Position numbers and translations under genes: made by a program | DNA from: Symsagittifera roscoffensis | Taxonomy: Eukaryota > Xenacoelomorpha > Acoela > Convolutidae | DNA length: 64,000 nt | NCBI RefSeq assembly: GCF_963678635.1 | Contig: NC_087070.1 | Coordinates: forward strand, 40,741,831 to 40,805,830 | Reading direction: 5' to 3' | The notes under the pieces: generated by a model | Seen by the model: only the letters and a program-made list of their open reading frames with translations | The model's database searches: none | Told to the model about the DNA's origin: nothing | Shown here: positions 24,807 through 34,806 of the stretch, in pieces | How positions within the stretch are numbered: position 1 is the stretch's first letter | How the letters are laid out: every line of letters starts with the position of its first letter

Positions 24807-25027
24807 AGAATCTTCTTGAAACGGAGCCGAAGACAGCCACGATAGTGGAGTGCATAGGGTCCTGTTATGAGGGGGGCTGTGTGTGCAGTGAAACAAGTGG
24901 GGGGCAGGACTTCCTAGTTGAGGTGACAGTTTGGAACTACACTCAATCAGAGGCTTACGAAGACAAATACATCAAACTTCACAATGCCACTCAGTGTCAA
25001 TGTGTAGAGGTGCTTGATAGAAAGTAG
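24807..25027 (+). CDS. Secreted cystine-knot protein, exon 2 (CxGxC and CxC knot)
   Basis: Acceptor ACGTTTTCAG, then 2 nt completing a Glu codon, then 72 codons and TAG. With exon 1 the protein has 191 residues. Cysteines are C106, C134-I-G-S-C138, C143-V-C145 and C182-Q-C184. CxGxC plus a terminal CxC is the cystine-knot signature. The spacing C1...LQY...CxGxC...CxC and the ending CQCVEVLDRK resemble bursicon/DAN/gremlin CTCK domains (family knowledge). The assignment to that class is inference. Sequons lie at N162 (NYT) and N178 (NAT). The finger between C138 and C143 is far shorter than in bursicon or gremlin, and there is a seventh, unpaired cysteine. It is probably an extracellular ligand or antagonist whose receptor is unknown. 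The gene is antisense to the receptor intron that contains it. Confidence 0.75.
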
Positions 25028-25049
25028 AATTACAAATTAAAAGTAGAAG

Positions 25050-25059
25050 AATAAATAAA
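25050..25059 (+). promoter_or_regulatory. Poly(A) signal of the cystine-knot gene
   Basis: Two overlapping AATAAA hexamers (25,050 and 25,054) lie 23-27 nt after the TAG, on the same strand. This supports exon 2 being the last exon. Confidence 0.6.
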
Positions 25060-25689
25060 GATAGAATCACTCTGAGTACTGATAACTCTATGTAAATTTT
25101 TGTAATCAAAATAATAGGTTGTTTCTAAGTGAGGTCATTACAGAAGAAAAAAAATAAGGAATTCTTTTGCAAAAATATAACTTGAGAGAGCACCATAAAA
25201 CTATAGTCACTTGGAAAGAGTTTATCATGATTATTATAACAAATTACAATTGGGAAGCTCAAAAAACTCAACGAACTTTATCTAATATGTATTTTTTTCT
25301 ACCACAAACAGAAAAAACACAGTAAAAGGACTTGTTTGATAATTTCGCCTTCAATTGCATGAAAACATAAATAGAAGAGGTTGGATTTTTAGTTTATTTC
25401 TCCTATAGAACTTATTATTCTCAAATAAGTGTAAAAAAAAATATTTTTCACCTACATAGCCTTCATACGCAGTCATATCTAAACGCGATCAAGTTTAAGT
25501 CCATCGAAAAACTGAATTGAAACTTTTATGTTAGTCGAATTTCATAGGTACTTTCTTCTAATTCCACTTAAAAATGTTGTGTTCCTTATTCATTAAAAAT
25601 ATCATAATTTAATTGCTCCGATTTTTGAAGAACGCGGAGAAATATTTATGCTCCCCGTGGTTTTTCCTTCACACAAAATATGACTAATT

Positions 25690-26000
25690 AAGCAGCCTTC
25701 CTTTACAGCAATTTAATTATCATCGGAGGTACATCAAGGCCCTGAGCTCAAAACTATATTTTATTAGCAATCACTTTCCGTCGAAGTTTGAAAAATACCC
25801 ATTAGACCAAATTGCGATAATTAACGCGCGATATGCGACATAAGTCGGGCTCTTAACGCGTAAGGTACGAGAAAATTCGGCTCAGAAATGGTTTCATATT
25901 GCAAAGCAAATAAGGCAAACTACTTGGCCTTAAAGTTAGACCGACAAATGTGAAAAATTAAAATCTTTATATTGCGCGTGGCGGATAACTTTTAAATCAA
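25690..26000 (+). repeat. Diverged hairpin-capped element, internal part
   Basis: GATAATTAACGCGCGATATG and CTCTTAACGCGTAAGG match the core of the 10.1 kb copy. It lies about 630 bp downstream of the poly(A) signals of the cystine-knot gene. Confidence 0.6.
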
Positions 26001-26277
26001 AATCTAAAAATTGCTCAAAATTTTTTTTTCATTTTTGACCAATTCTTGAATCGAAAAATTGCTTGAAAAAAAGCAAAGAAATAACACCTTTTTTTCGAGA
26101 ATGTGAACTTAAAATTGAAAGATGATATGATTTCAAATCGCGCAAAATCAACTTAAAAAATTCAGACACCTTTCTCATGCAGATAATTTCTTAAATAGTA
26201 TCTCACTTGAAACATTTGGCAACAAGCCAAACTGAAAAAACAACAAGCCACAATGCAAATTTCAATAAAAAAAGATT

Positions 26278-26806
26278 GTCTGAAACTGCAAATGATCTGG
26301 AAGCAGAAAAACACTGCCTGAAATTAATAAATTTTTGACAAAATGGTGTTTTTTAAAAAACGTTTTGGTTCAAACTACATCAACATTTTGCTTTTGAACT
26401 GCTATTCAGCACTGGTAATTACCGAATAGAACTTGATAGCCAAAAAATATATACTTTTTTGATTGCAGCTAACTTGAAATGAATCAGAAAACTGCTCTAA
26501 GGAAAAACTGCCAAACTCTAAAGAAATTGAACGTTAATTTACGCCCCGATGAAAAAAAATCAATTAAAAACACTAATAAAATAGTGACAAAAACAAAAAA
26601 TGAACTTTGTCGTTTATTTTTATCCCCCAGATTGCAAACACTGGAAATGATCTGGAAGCTGAATAAAATTGCCTGAAATTATTAAATTTGTGACAAAGTG
26701 GTGTTTTTTGAAAAACATTTTGGTTCTAACTACATCTACTTTTTGCTTTTGAAATGCTATTCAGCATTTGTAATTACCCATTAGAACTTCATAGCTAACC
26801 AATCGA
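26278..26806. repeat. Direct repeat, about 170 bp, two copies 355 bp apart
   Basis: AAATGATCTGGAAGC and TGCTTTTGAA(C/A)TGCTATTCAG recur in the same order. CCCCCA(G/C)ATTGCAAACACT also recurs at 26,624 and 26,865. The 65-residue ORF at 26,479 is repeat sequence. Confidence 0.75.
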
Positions 26807-26864
26807 ACCTGATAAAATATATGACAAGAAAAACAAAAAAAATGAACCATATTTTTTATTTCTA

Positions 26865-27040
26865 TCCCCCACATTGCAAACACTAGCAACAACACGAAAA
26901 TAAGCAGCTCTATAAAGTGCAATAAGAAAAGTAGAAAAAGGCCTGGAATTAGCAAAAACTCGGCCACGTCTGAGACTCGAACTAGCGACCTAGAGACTAA
27001 GAGTCTCACACACTAACCACTCAGGCGTGAAAATTTAATA
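26865..27040 (-). mobile_element. tRNA-derived SINE
   Basis: On the minus strand an RNA polymerase III B box, AGTTCGAGTCTC (26,972-26,983), follows an A-box-like AGTGGTTAGTGTG. Downstream come the family segment (GCCGAG, AGGCC) and the GTTGCTAGTGTTTGCAATG tail. The same SINE lies at 42.7 and 44.6 kb. Confidence 0.75.
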
Positions 27041-29237
27041 GATACCAAACACTAGCCACGATTAAAGCAGAGAACAGATGCTATGCAATTTCCAACGCTA
27101 CCGAAATTTCTAACTAAATGAACACTTTTATTTGCGAGCTAGGTTTAAAAAAAGAAGGTTCGTAATAACACACTAAAGTGATCGCTAGTGTAAAAAAAAA
27201 CGAGATTTAATCATGATCAACACCGGTCTACAAATTTAGTATTTGCCTATGAGAATGGTATGTCCAGGATGGTAAAATTTTTATTATTGATGTTTTAGCG
27301 GAATTTTTACTAACTCAAGGAAATCTCGCAAAATTTAAATTCCAAAGAAAAATTATTTAGATTACAAAGAAAAATTGAAAAACTTTTTCTCATTGACAAG
27401 TAAAAATGATCTGCACTTTTCCGCTTTAGAGACTACATGACACAAAATTAACTTATTACACGATGAGGAACAAATTAATTCTATAGCAACTCGTAAATTT
27501 TCTAATCATTATATAATTTTCGCATTTTCTCTAGCTAATTCAATCGCCTTTTGCTGAAAAAACAAAATAGAAAATGGAAGACAAATTTTCTTTTAAAGTT
27601 TTTTTTTAATTTTTACTAGAAAAAGTATGATCGGAACATCGGGCTAATTGCGCAGCAACTGCTAGCTTCGTTTATTCACCAATTTAGTTTATGATGCTAT
27701 TATTATATTACTTTTTTGTGACTGGACATCTCTGATTGATTAATCGTCTTCTTGTTTCTTTATTTCAAACATGATTGAAAAGACATTGACATGAATCTAA
27801 TTTCCTGTTTTTGCTATTCAATTTTTTTCGTCCCCCGAGGAATAAAACTGATAACACGGCGAGACTTTCTAGTGACATTTGACTTCAAACTCATGTCAAT
27901 GATAATTTTTGAAAGAATAACATTATTTAACTTCGACCTTTTTTATTTTTGATTATGAGATGAAGGCAATTATGAGAGAATTAAGACAATAAGTTTAATT
28001 TATCTAGTCATTTGTTCAAAATATTTTCGATTTCAAAAAGAGATTTTATTTTGCTCTAATTTCTTGCTATTGAAAAGCCAAAACGGTATTTTTGATCAAA
28101 ACAGACTGAGTAATTAATATGGAAACTGGAAAACAAGAAGTTGTTATTTCTCTAGCTTTCGCTTTTGTAAAATTTTGGATCTGGAACAATTAAGCGGATG
28201 CAGCTAAAATAACACCATAAAATATTCAGAGCCGGTCTTCTTTAATCCCACTGAAGCTTTCCTCCGACTAATTTGGATTCTCGTCTGAAATTTATGCAAG
28301 AATTATCATAGAATAATTATCTTATTACTCCATCATTGTATTTTTAACATCATCCATTTTTGCACAATTATTCCTACTGCTGAACGATTGAGTTCTAGGG
28401 TCACATGAACAAGTTGTATCACTAACTCATAAAATTTATTAACCCATAGGGTTATTAAAGCTCAAGTTAAATCCCATACTACCCTTAAAGCTTTCTAGTG
28501 TCATCAAAAAACCGTTTTGAAAAAAAATGGCAGTCTTTAAAGCTGCATGTGGTCTGTTTACCGTTTTGATCATTTTCCTGCAAGATTGAAAGAGTTTTTT
28601 TTCCTCACTAGATTTCGCAACCACTTGTGGTCAAAAACAAAAAATATATTTGAAATGTATTGTTAACCAAAAGCAGCCTAGAATTAATTGTTGAGACATG
28701 CCATTGGGAAACCGGCTCTGAAACAGTTGCTTAAATAACACAAAGCTTCGCAATTATTGCAAATTTCCAAGTCAAACCCCTAACGAACAAGACCAATCCA
28801 AAATTCGCGGGCATTTTGTTTGAGTTTCTTGCAAAACCATAAATCATAAGCGTATCCACTTGATGTGCAACCAGCTCAGAACTTTGCAACTATAGTTTTG
28901 GAATCAAAAATTGAAAAATAAACTTTAGAAAAACCCGATACTTTTTGAATTCTTCTAAAAATCCTGATGTTACTTGACTACTTGTACCAGTTGCAAAAAG
29001 GGTTAAGAACATGGCAAAGAAATGGAAAAAATGATATTATTTAAAATAAAGAGCATAATCTACTACTCCATTTAAAAATCCAATTCTGCAGCTTCAGCTG
29101 AATATCAGCCTAGATAGCGAACAATTCAGATCATTGTTTTTCAAAACTAATCTAAATTTTTTGAGATCCCAAAACTAGCGTGCACAATTAAAAGAGAGAG
29201 AGAGGAACTGCAATCGTAGGTTGCGTTCTTTATCGCG

Positions 29238-29483
29238 CAGTTTAAGATACCTCAAATTTGAAAAAAGAATACAGAAAACTACTCATTTTTGTGTTTCAAA
29301 GATGACCTCATTACCTAATTCACCTACAAATCTGACCAAAAACTATTCTAGAATTTCCTCGAGAAAATTCTAGAATAGTTTTTGGTCAGATTTGTATGTG
29401 ATTTAGATAATGAGGTCATCTTAGAAAAACAAAAATGAGTAATTTTCTGTATTCTTTTTTTTTAAATTTTGAGGTATCTTATC
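29238..29483. repeat. Palindrome, first copy, arms about 120 bp
   Basis: Centre near 29,360 (TTCTAGAATTTCCTCGAGAA region). Outer arms are AAGATACCTCAAATTTG and AAATTTTGAGGTATCTTA. Confidence 0.9.
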
Positions 29484-30410
29484 CTCCGACTACTATGGAT
29501 TCTCTTCTAAAATTTATGCATAATAATCAAAGAGTAATTATCTTATTACTCCATCATTGTATTTTTAACATCATCCATTTTTGCACCATTATTCCAACTC
29601 CTCAACGAGTGAGTTCTAGGGTCACATGCGCACGTTGTATCACTAACTCATATCACTATCACCCATAGGGTTATTAAAGCTCAATTAAATCGCACAATAC
29701 CCTTAAAGCTTTCTAGTGTCATCAAAAACACTGTTTTGAGAGAAATTGGCACTTTTTTAAACTGCATGCACTCTGTTTTCCGTTTTGAAGATTCCCATGA
29801 AAGATTTAAAGAGCTTTTCTTCTTTGATACATTTCGCAACCACTCGTGGTCAAAAACAAAAAATAAATTTGTAATCTATTGTTAACTAAAAGCAGCCTAG
29901 AAATAATTGTTAAGACATGCCATTGGTAAACCTGCTCTGAAACAGTTGCTTAAATAACACAAAGCTTCGCAATTAATGAAATTTCCAAGTCAAACCCCTA
30001 GAGAACAAGGCCAATCCGAAATTTGCGTCGTTTTAATTGAGTTTCTTGCAAAACCATAAATGATAAGCGTACCCACTTGCTATGCAAACAGCTCAGAACG
30101 TTGCGACCATAGTTTTGGAATCAAAAATTCAAAAAAAAACTCTAAAAAAACTCGATACTTTTTGAATTCTCCCAATTTTCCTGATGCTGCTTGATTACAT
30201 GTACCAGTTGAAAAAAAGGTTAAGAACATGGCAAAGAAATAGAAAAAGTCAGATTATTTAAAATAAAGAGCATAATCTACCTCTCCATTTAAAAATCCAA
30301 TTCTGCAGCTTCAGTTGAATATCTGCCTGGATCGCGAAAAATTCAGATCATTGTTTTTCAAAACTAACCTATATTTTTTGAGATCCCAAAACTAGCGTGC
30401 ACCATTAAAA

Positions 30411-30742
30411 GAGAGAGAGGAACTGCAATCGTAGGTTGCGTTCTTAATCGCGCAGTTTAAGATACCTCAAATTTGAAAAGAGAATACAGAAATTTACTCA
30501 TTTTTGTGTTTCAAAGATGACATCATTACCTAATTCGCATACATATCTGACCAAAAACTATTCTAGAATTTTCTCGAGGAATTTCTAGAATAGTTTTTGG
30601 TCAGATTTGTATGTGAAATATGTAATGAGGTCATCTTTGAAACACAAAAATGAGTAATTTTCTGTATTCTTTTTTCAAATTTGAGGTATCTTAAACTGCG
30701 CGATAAAAAACGCATCCTACGATTGCAGTTCCTCCGTCTCTA
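30411..30742. repeat. Palindrome, second copy, arms about 160 bp
   Basis: Centre near 30,576. The outer arms GGAACTGCAATCGTAGG and CCTACGATTGCAGTTCC are exact inverses, and matching continues almost throughout. In copy 1 only the inner part of the right arm is present. Confidence 0.92.
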
Positions 30743-32495
30743 ACTCATTGCATTTGTGCAAAAGGCGACTTGAAACAACTTTACGAGTAGTTATACACTT
30801 TTGAAGTGCCATAAAATAGTACCGAATGTGGTCCCGTTATGTTGTCAGAGTGTATTTGGTTGTATATTGACTGGTTTTTCGATTTCTGACTTATTAAAAT
30901 AATTTTCACTTTAATTATCTTATTACTTTACTCTGAAAGATTTTGACCTCCCAAGTTGAAACTTTGGAAAGACAACTTTAACTTTAATTTTTCTAACTCC
31001 AGAGAACCTAACAAGTCGCAGTTTCAGTACTTTCATTCAAGCCAGACAATTTTACGTTACCTAATTGCGGTAGTTTTGGACCAAGTTTTACTATTTCAAT
31101 TTCTTATCTAACACGGCCAAGAACGATAAATCATAGAACAAAATTCGAATGCCCCCCTTTAAATAAAGCTAATTTGGCAAAAAAATAGCGCAATTTCCTG
31201 GAAAAAAATTGATCCAAAAACAATTCCAAAAGAATGTTGTCACAAAGCTACCAATCATTCAAATTTCGATTCAACCTCATTCCTAGTCCATAAATTGACC
31301 CCTTTGCCCATGGTAATTGCAACTGTTAAATCGAAATAAAAATTTGTAATTCCAAAATAAAGACAATTGTCCTAGAATTAAATTTCTAGATAGCCAATTT
31401 TTTTAGATACGAGCCACATTTTTTGGTTTCAATAAATTTTTGTATTTTTAAATTTTTTTGAATTTTTCAGTAAATTTTTTGAGTATTTGAAAAGTAGCCA
31501 AATAAACTATGAAGCATTTTTGTAAACCGAGGCAAAGTTGTTTCGCAAGACTTGCAATACAACACAAACGTAGCATGGTGAACTAGTTTGCAAAGCACAG
31601 CTCGGCATTTTTTTTGAATTTGCCGGCTAGAGGTAACTTCGCTCACATAGGTGTTGAATTTGCTGCTCAATCATGTCATACGAGCCACCTGATTCCTCTG
31701 CCAACTCAAAAGCAAGAACAAGATTTTTAGTGCAAGTGCTAGATTATGCTTGGTTTTGAAAAGAACGTTTACAGGGTATATATTTTTTGTAAAACTCTGT
31801 GACCAGATCTGCCTAGATGACTGAAAAACAGTTTTTTGAATACCAGAAATCTTTTTTATTCGAATCCAGCACTGGAATTTTTCCAACGGATCTACGAAAC
31901 CATCCTAAGTTTTTCTGTATGCTGCTCGGACGGCTCTTTTCCAGTCCCCCCCCTTTCAAATTCAATTTTGAAAATTCGTTTTAACGCTGTCATAATGCAA
32001 TGAAATTTGGCGTGGTGAACAAATCGACAACTGTGAACAAATTTGTTCTTCATACTCTACAGCGTTAAATTTGTTCTTGATTTTTACTTTCTTTTGAGAT
32101 TATCTTTTTCCTATCTGCAATATCATTACACATTCAGGATTCACTGTGGACTTTTGGTGGGATTTATACATGCTAGTATATCCTTAATACTTCCTTAATA
32201 TTTCGTAGTTAGGAGTACTACTGAATCGCGTATCAATTTCACCAGTTTGATTTGAACTTTAAAGCTTTTTCCGTTCAACAAAATGTTAAAATCGTTTCAC
32301 TTGTTCATGTTTGTTTTTTGTTGCGCTATACAACATCAAAATTCATTTTAAGCAGACTTTATTACACCTGAGCTCAGAACCAACTCAAAAAGGGACTGAA
32401 AAGCCTGAATATGAAAATACACTTGAGCTCAGAACCAAATCAAGGGGGGGCTGGAAAAAAGTCTGAATATAAATTTCGTTTGAGGTGCAACTGAC

Positions 32496-32755
32496 CTTAG
32501 TGCGACTAGGGATACCGAGGGGAGGTAGAGAGTGACCAGGAATATCTGGTACTTCCTCGTCATGTGCAGATTGATGCAGTGCTCTGTGAACAGATCCTCC
32601 ATATATGGCATGGTGTTGTTGTAGTAGTCCGTCTCGTGTTTGAAGTCGCTGAAGATGAAGTTGGCAGTCTCCTGGGCCGGATACATGCCAGACAACTGTA
32701 CCGAGTAGATCATCTTCACCAGTCCGTCGTGGTACTTGTACGTCCCTATCCGGAT
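32496..32755 (-). CDS. Cys-loop anion channel subunit, coding exon 3 (end of binding domain and M1)
   Basis: This exon has 86 codons plus 2 nt, with acceptor GCATTTCAG and donor GTCAGT. It starts IRIGTYKYHDGLVKMIY, the strand following the Cys loop. It continues through the loop C region (FKHETDYYNNT) into the pre-M1 segment TRKYQIFLVTLYLPSVSLVAL, which is M1. The intron is in phase 2, and the split codon AG/C gives Ser, restoring LSWVNFWID at the M1-M2 link. The loop C double cysteine of nicotinic alpha subunits is absent. The 96-residue ORF visible here runs beyond the donor into intron sequence, so its extra C-terminal residues are not protein. Confidence 0.93.
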
Positions 32756-32789
32756 CTGAAATGCGCCAGAAACTCATCATTAGGAATAG

Positions 32790-32860
32790 TAGTTAAATGG
32801 CTTTAGTGCGTCCCCATTGAAACCAAGGGGTTGCTGGTTCGAGCCCAGATAAAATCCGTT
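32790..32860 (+). repeat. tRNA-like SINE head in receptor intron 2
   Basis: TAAATGGCTTTAGTGCG (A-box-like) then GGTTCGAGCCC (B box, 32,835-32,845). Spacing fits a tRNA-derived polymerase III promoter. There is no acceptor stem, so it is not a tRNA gene. Confidence 0.5.
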
Positions 32861-33257
32861 ATTTTTGTTTGCTTGGAGTTGAGGGTAAATTCCAGCCAAG
32901 CGAAAACATCTTTTCAGTATCCAGTTCAGGTAGCCTCAACATAACGCTGCATGTAGAGAAATTAACATCAGATCTGCGAGTACAACTGAACTTGTCGAAG
33001 ATTGTTGAGACCAAATCACTCAAAATTTCACATAATCAATCAAAAATCAGAATTCCCCATATTTTTTATGGTTTTGTCCTTATCGTAAATGATGTTACGA
33101 TGACCAAACTTTACTAAACGTCATCTTAACAACATTCTGGAAGAAGGTTGAGAGATATTGTAAGAAGCTCATTTGCTGTACACCAGATAACTGTTCGAGT
33201 TCGACTGGCTTGGGTGATTTGGGGAGAGAGGGGGAGGGGGGGTAGTTATTGACTCAC

Positions 33258-33578
33258 GAGACACTTGTGCTGATCGAAGGGGAAATAGCCCATGCTCATT
33301 GGACACGAGTGGGCTATTATGAATCGGCTCGAGTAGAAAAGAGTGCCGTCCATGTCGAACCTAACACACACATTATCATTGTAAGCATCGGCCGGAACGA
33401 TAGAAGTTGCAGAGGCGAGGTAGAAGTCGGGTTTCCAGATGTCGTCCGCGAACTCCCTCCCCATCGTCACTCGGCTGTCGTTGCAGAGCACGTTGCGACA
33501 CTCGCTGAAGTTGAAGCCGTGGATGTTGCGGTAGATCTTATGCCACGTCGGAATCAGTCTCGTGTCCTTCCAAGACGC
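33258..33578 (-). CDS. Cys-loop anion channel subunit, coding exon 2 (ligand-binding domain)
   Basis: This exon of 107 codons has an acceptor TTGTGTTCAG and a donor GTGAGT, phase 0 at both ends. It encodes ASWKDTRLIPTW (the family's RQ.W.D.RL strand), loop A WKPD (residues 141-144 counted from 34,806) and the signature Cys loop CPMSMGYFPFDQHKC. The two cysteines (185 and 199) are separated by the canonical 13 residues. A possible N-glycosylation site, NFS, is at residues 116-118. A second cysteine pair (C120, C125) near SECRNVLC is not a universal family feature. Joining to exon 1 gives FLQ-ASWKD and to exon 3 gives HKCL-IRIGTY, both as expected for the family. Confidence 0.93.
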
Positions 33579-34527
33579 CTGAACACAATTCACACTCACA
33601 ATTTACAACACATGCAAAAAATATGCAAACATGCAATTGCAGTTATCATAACTAATTTTAAAGAAATTTTTCGTTAAAAAACGCCATAGTTGAAAGCAAT
33701 ATCTGGCCAAAGAGCAAAGGGAAAAACGGACTTAAGGACTGTTCCCCTCTTTTGCGCAAAACCATTTTAAATCGCGGCTTTTTTACGCTTATGTGCGACT
33801 TATTTCTTTGTTTTTCCATGCTGGGAAAACAGACCAGAACATCAGATAGGAAACTTAATCGACCCAAATGGTCCTTAATCCACCCAGTAACAAAACATAT
33901 GCCAAGCTTATAGAGTTTTAAAAGTTACCTTAGAATCACTGCAGCACATTAAGATAATTTCAAAATATACACCCAAGTACTGTGTTCTCTGAACTCTAAT
34001 GACATTCCCGATAGTTTTAACATTAGTTGAACAATAATTGTACCAATAATTCAACAATAACTTTGTACAAATTCCGTTTAATGTTTTCTAATTAGTGAAC
34101 AAACACAATAAATTTGAAATTATATTGAAAACAATGAAGAAAATTTAACAAAAAAAAAACATTTTTTTTGGGCGAGAAAAATCGCACGCAAATTGTTATT
34201 GCAGAGTTACCTGCATCAATTGGAAGAAATAAAATTGCTTGACTATTAGAAAATTGCTGCGCCGATTAATATAAATACGATCGAAGGAGAAAAGCGTTCT
34301 CATGAGCTGCTATACCTGTCCAAATGAACCGTCTATCCCGATCAGGGTAGTTTCATCTCAAAATCTAATTTCTTTGCTTGCCAAAATTTACATGCAAAAA
34401 AGTGGTTCACTGAAAAACTATAGATTTCCATAAAAACTACAATCAAAACTAAAATGTTCCTTAAATTAAACAAAAACTTCCCTAAATTAAACAAAAATTG
34501 TAAGCTAGTTTTCGTCATTTTAACTAC

Positions 34528-34806
34528 CTGTAGAAACACATCGAGGACCATTGTCATATCAATCTCGGAAACAGTTCGGATGGAGTTGGTGAAAACGCCG
34601 ATCTCCACTTCGTCAGTGATGCCCCCCTCGTTCGGCCTCACTTGTCGGTTGTACTCGGGGTCGGTCCACATGTAACACTCCCCAATATCCCCCCAAGTGC
34701 AATAACACACAAGCACCCACAGAATAACAGAGAAAATAGGGGGGCTCATTTTGGAGAAATTGTTACAGCTCCTACCCAAATTGAACATGCTGCTCATTTT
34801 CCTCAA
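34528..34806 (-). CDS. Cys-loop anion channel subunit, coding exon 1
   Basis: First coding exon of a pentameric ligand-gated ion channel subunit of the plasma membrane. The first ATG is at 34,806. A more likely start is the Met at residue 20 (34,749), because the next stretch (PPIFSVILWVLVCY) is a typical signal-peptide core. The exon then encodes YNRQVRPNEGG and EIGVFTNSIRTVSEIDMTM, the family's opening strands (compare RPN.GGP and SISE.DM in GABA/glycine/GluCl receptors). It ends FLQ at a GTAGTT donor, phase 0, 949 bp before exon 2. The ligand cannot be told from the sequence. I am confident of the family and less sure which Met is used. Confidence 0.85.

Larger units (their letters stand above)
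28260..30742. repeat. Tandem duplication, two 1.22-1.26 kb units, each ending in a palindrome
   Basis: Unit 1 is 28,260-29,481 and unit 2 is 29,482-30,742. Both begin TCCTCCGACTA, carry TTATTACTCCATCATTGTAT and TAGGGTCACATG, and end in the foldback described next. TTCCTCCG reappears at 30,730, as if a third unit had begun. No gene inside; the 61- and 77-residue ORFs are repeat sequence. Confidence 0.9.
12207..32495 (-). other. Third intron of the Cys-loop receptor gene, 20.3 kb
   Basis: This intron is bounded by the phase-2 GTCAGT donor at exon 3 and the polypyrimidine/CAG acceptor at exon 4. It carries a complete two-exon gene on the opposite strand (23,584-25,027) and many repeats, listed separately. 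Apart from those I see no coding signal in 12.6-14.1, 21.9-22.7 or 30.8-32.3 kb. These stretches are AT-rich sequence with frequent stops in all frames. Confidence 0.85.

Noticed and set aside
32385-32780. 131- and 96-residue ORFs taken at full length
   Set aside because: The real exon is 32,496-32,755. The extensions run through the GT donor into the intron, and the 131-residue frame is a shadow.
33249-33677. 142-residue plus-strand ORF
   Set aside because: Antisense shadow of receptor exon 2, which has exact family motifs on the minus strand.
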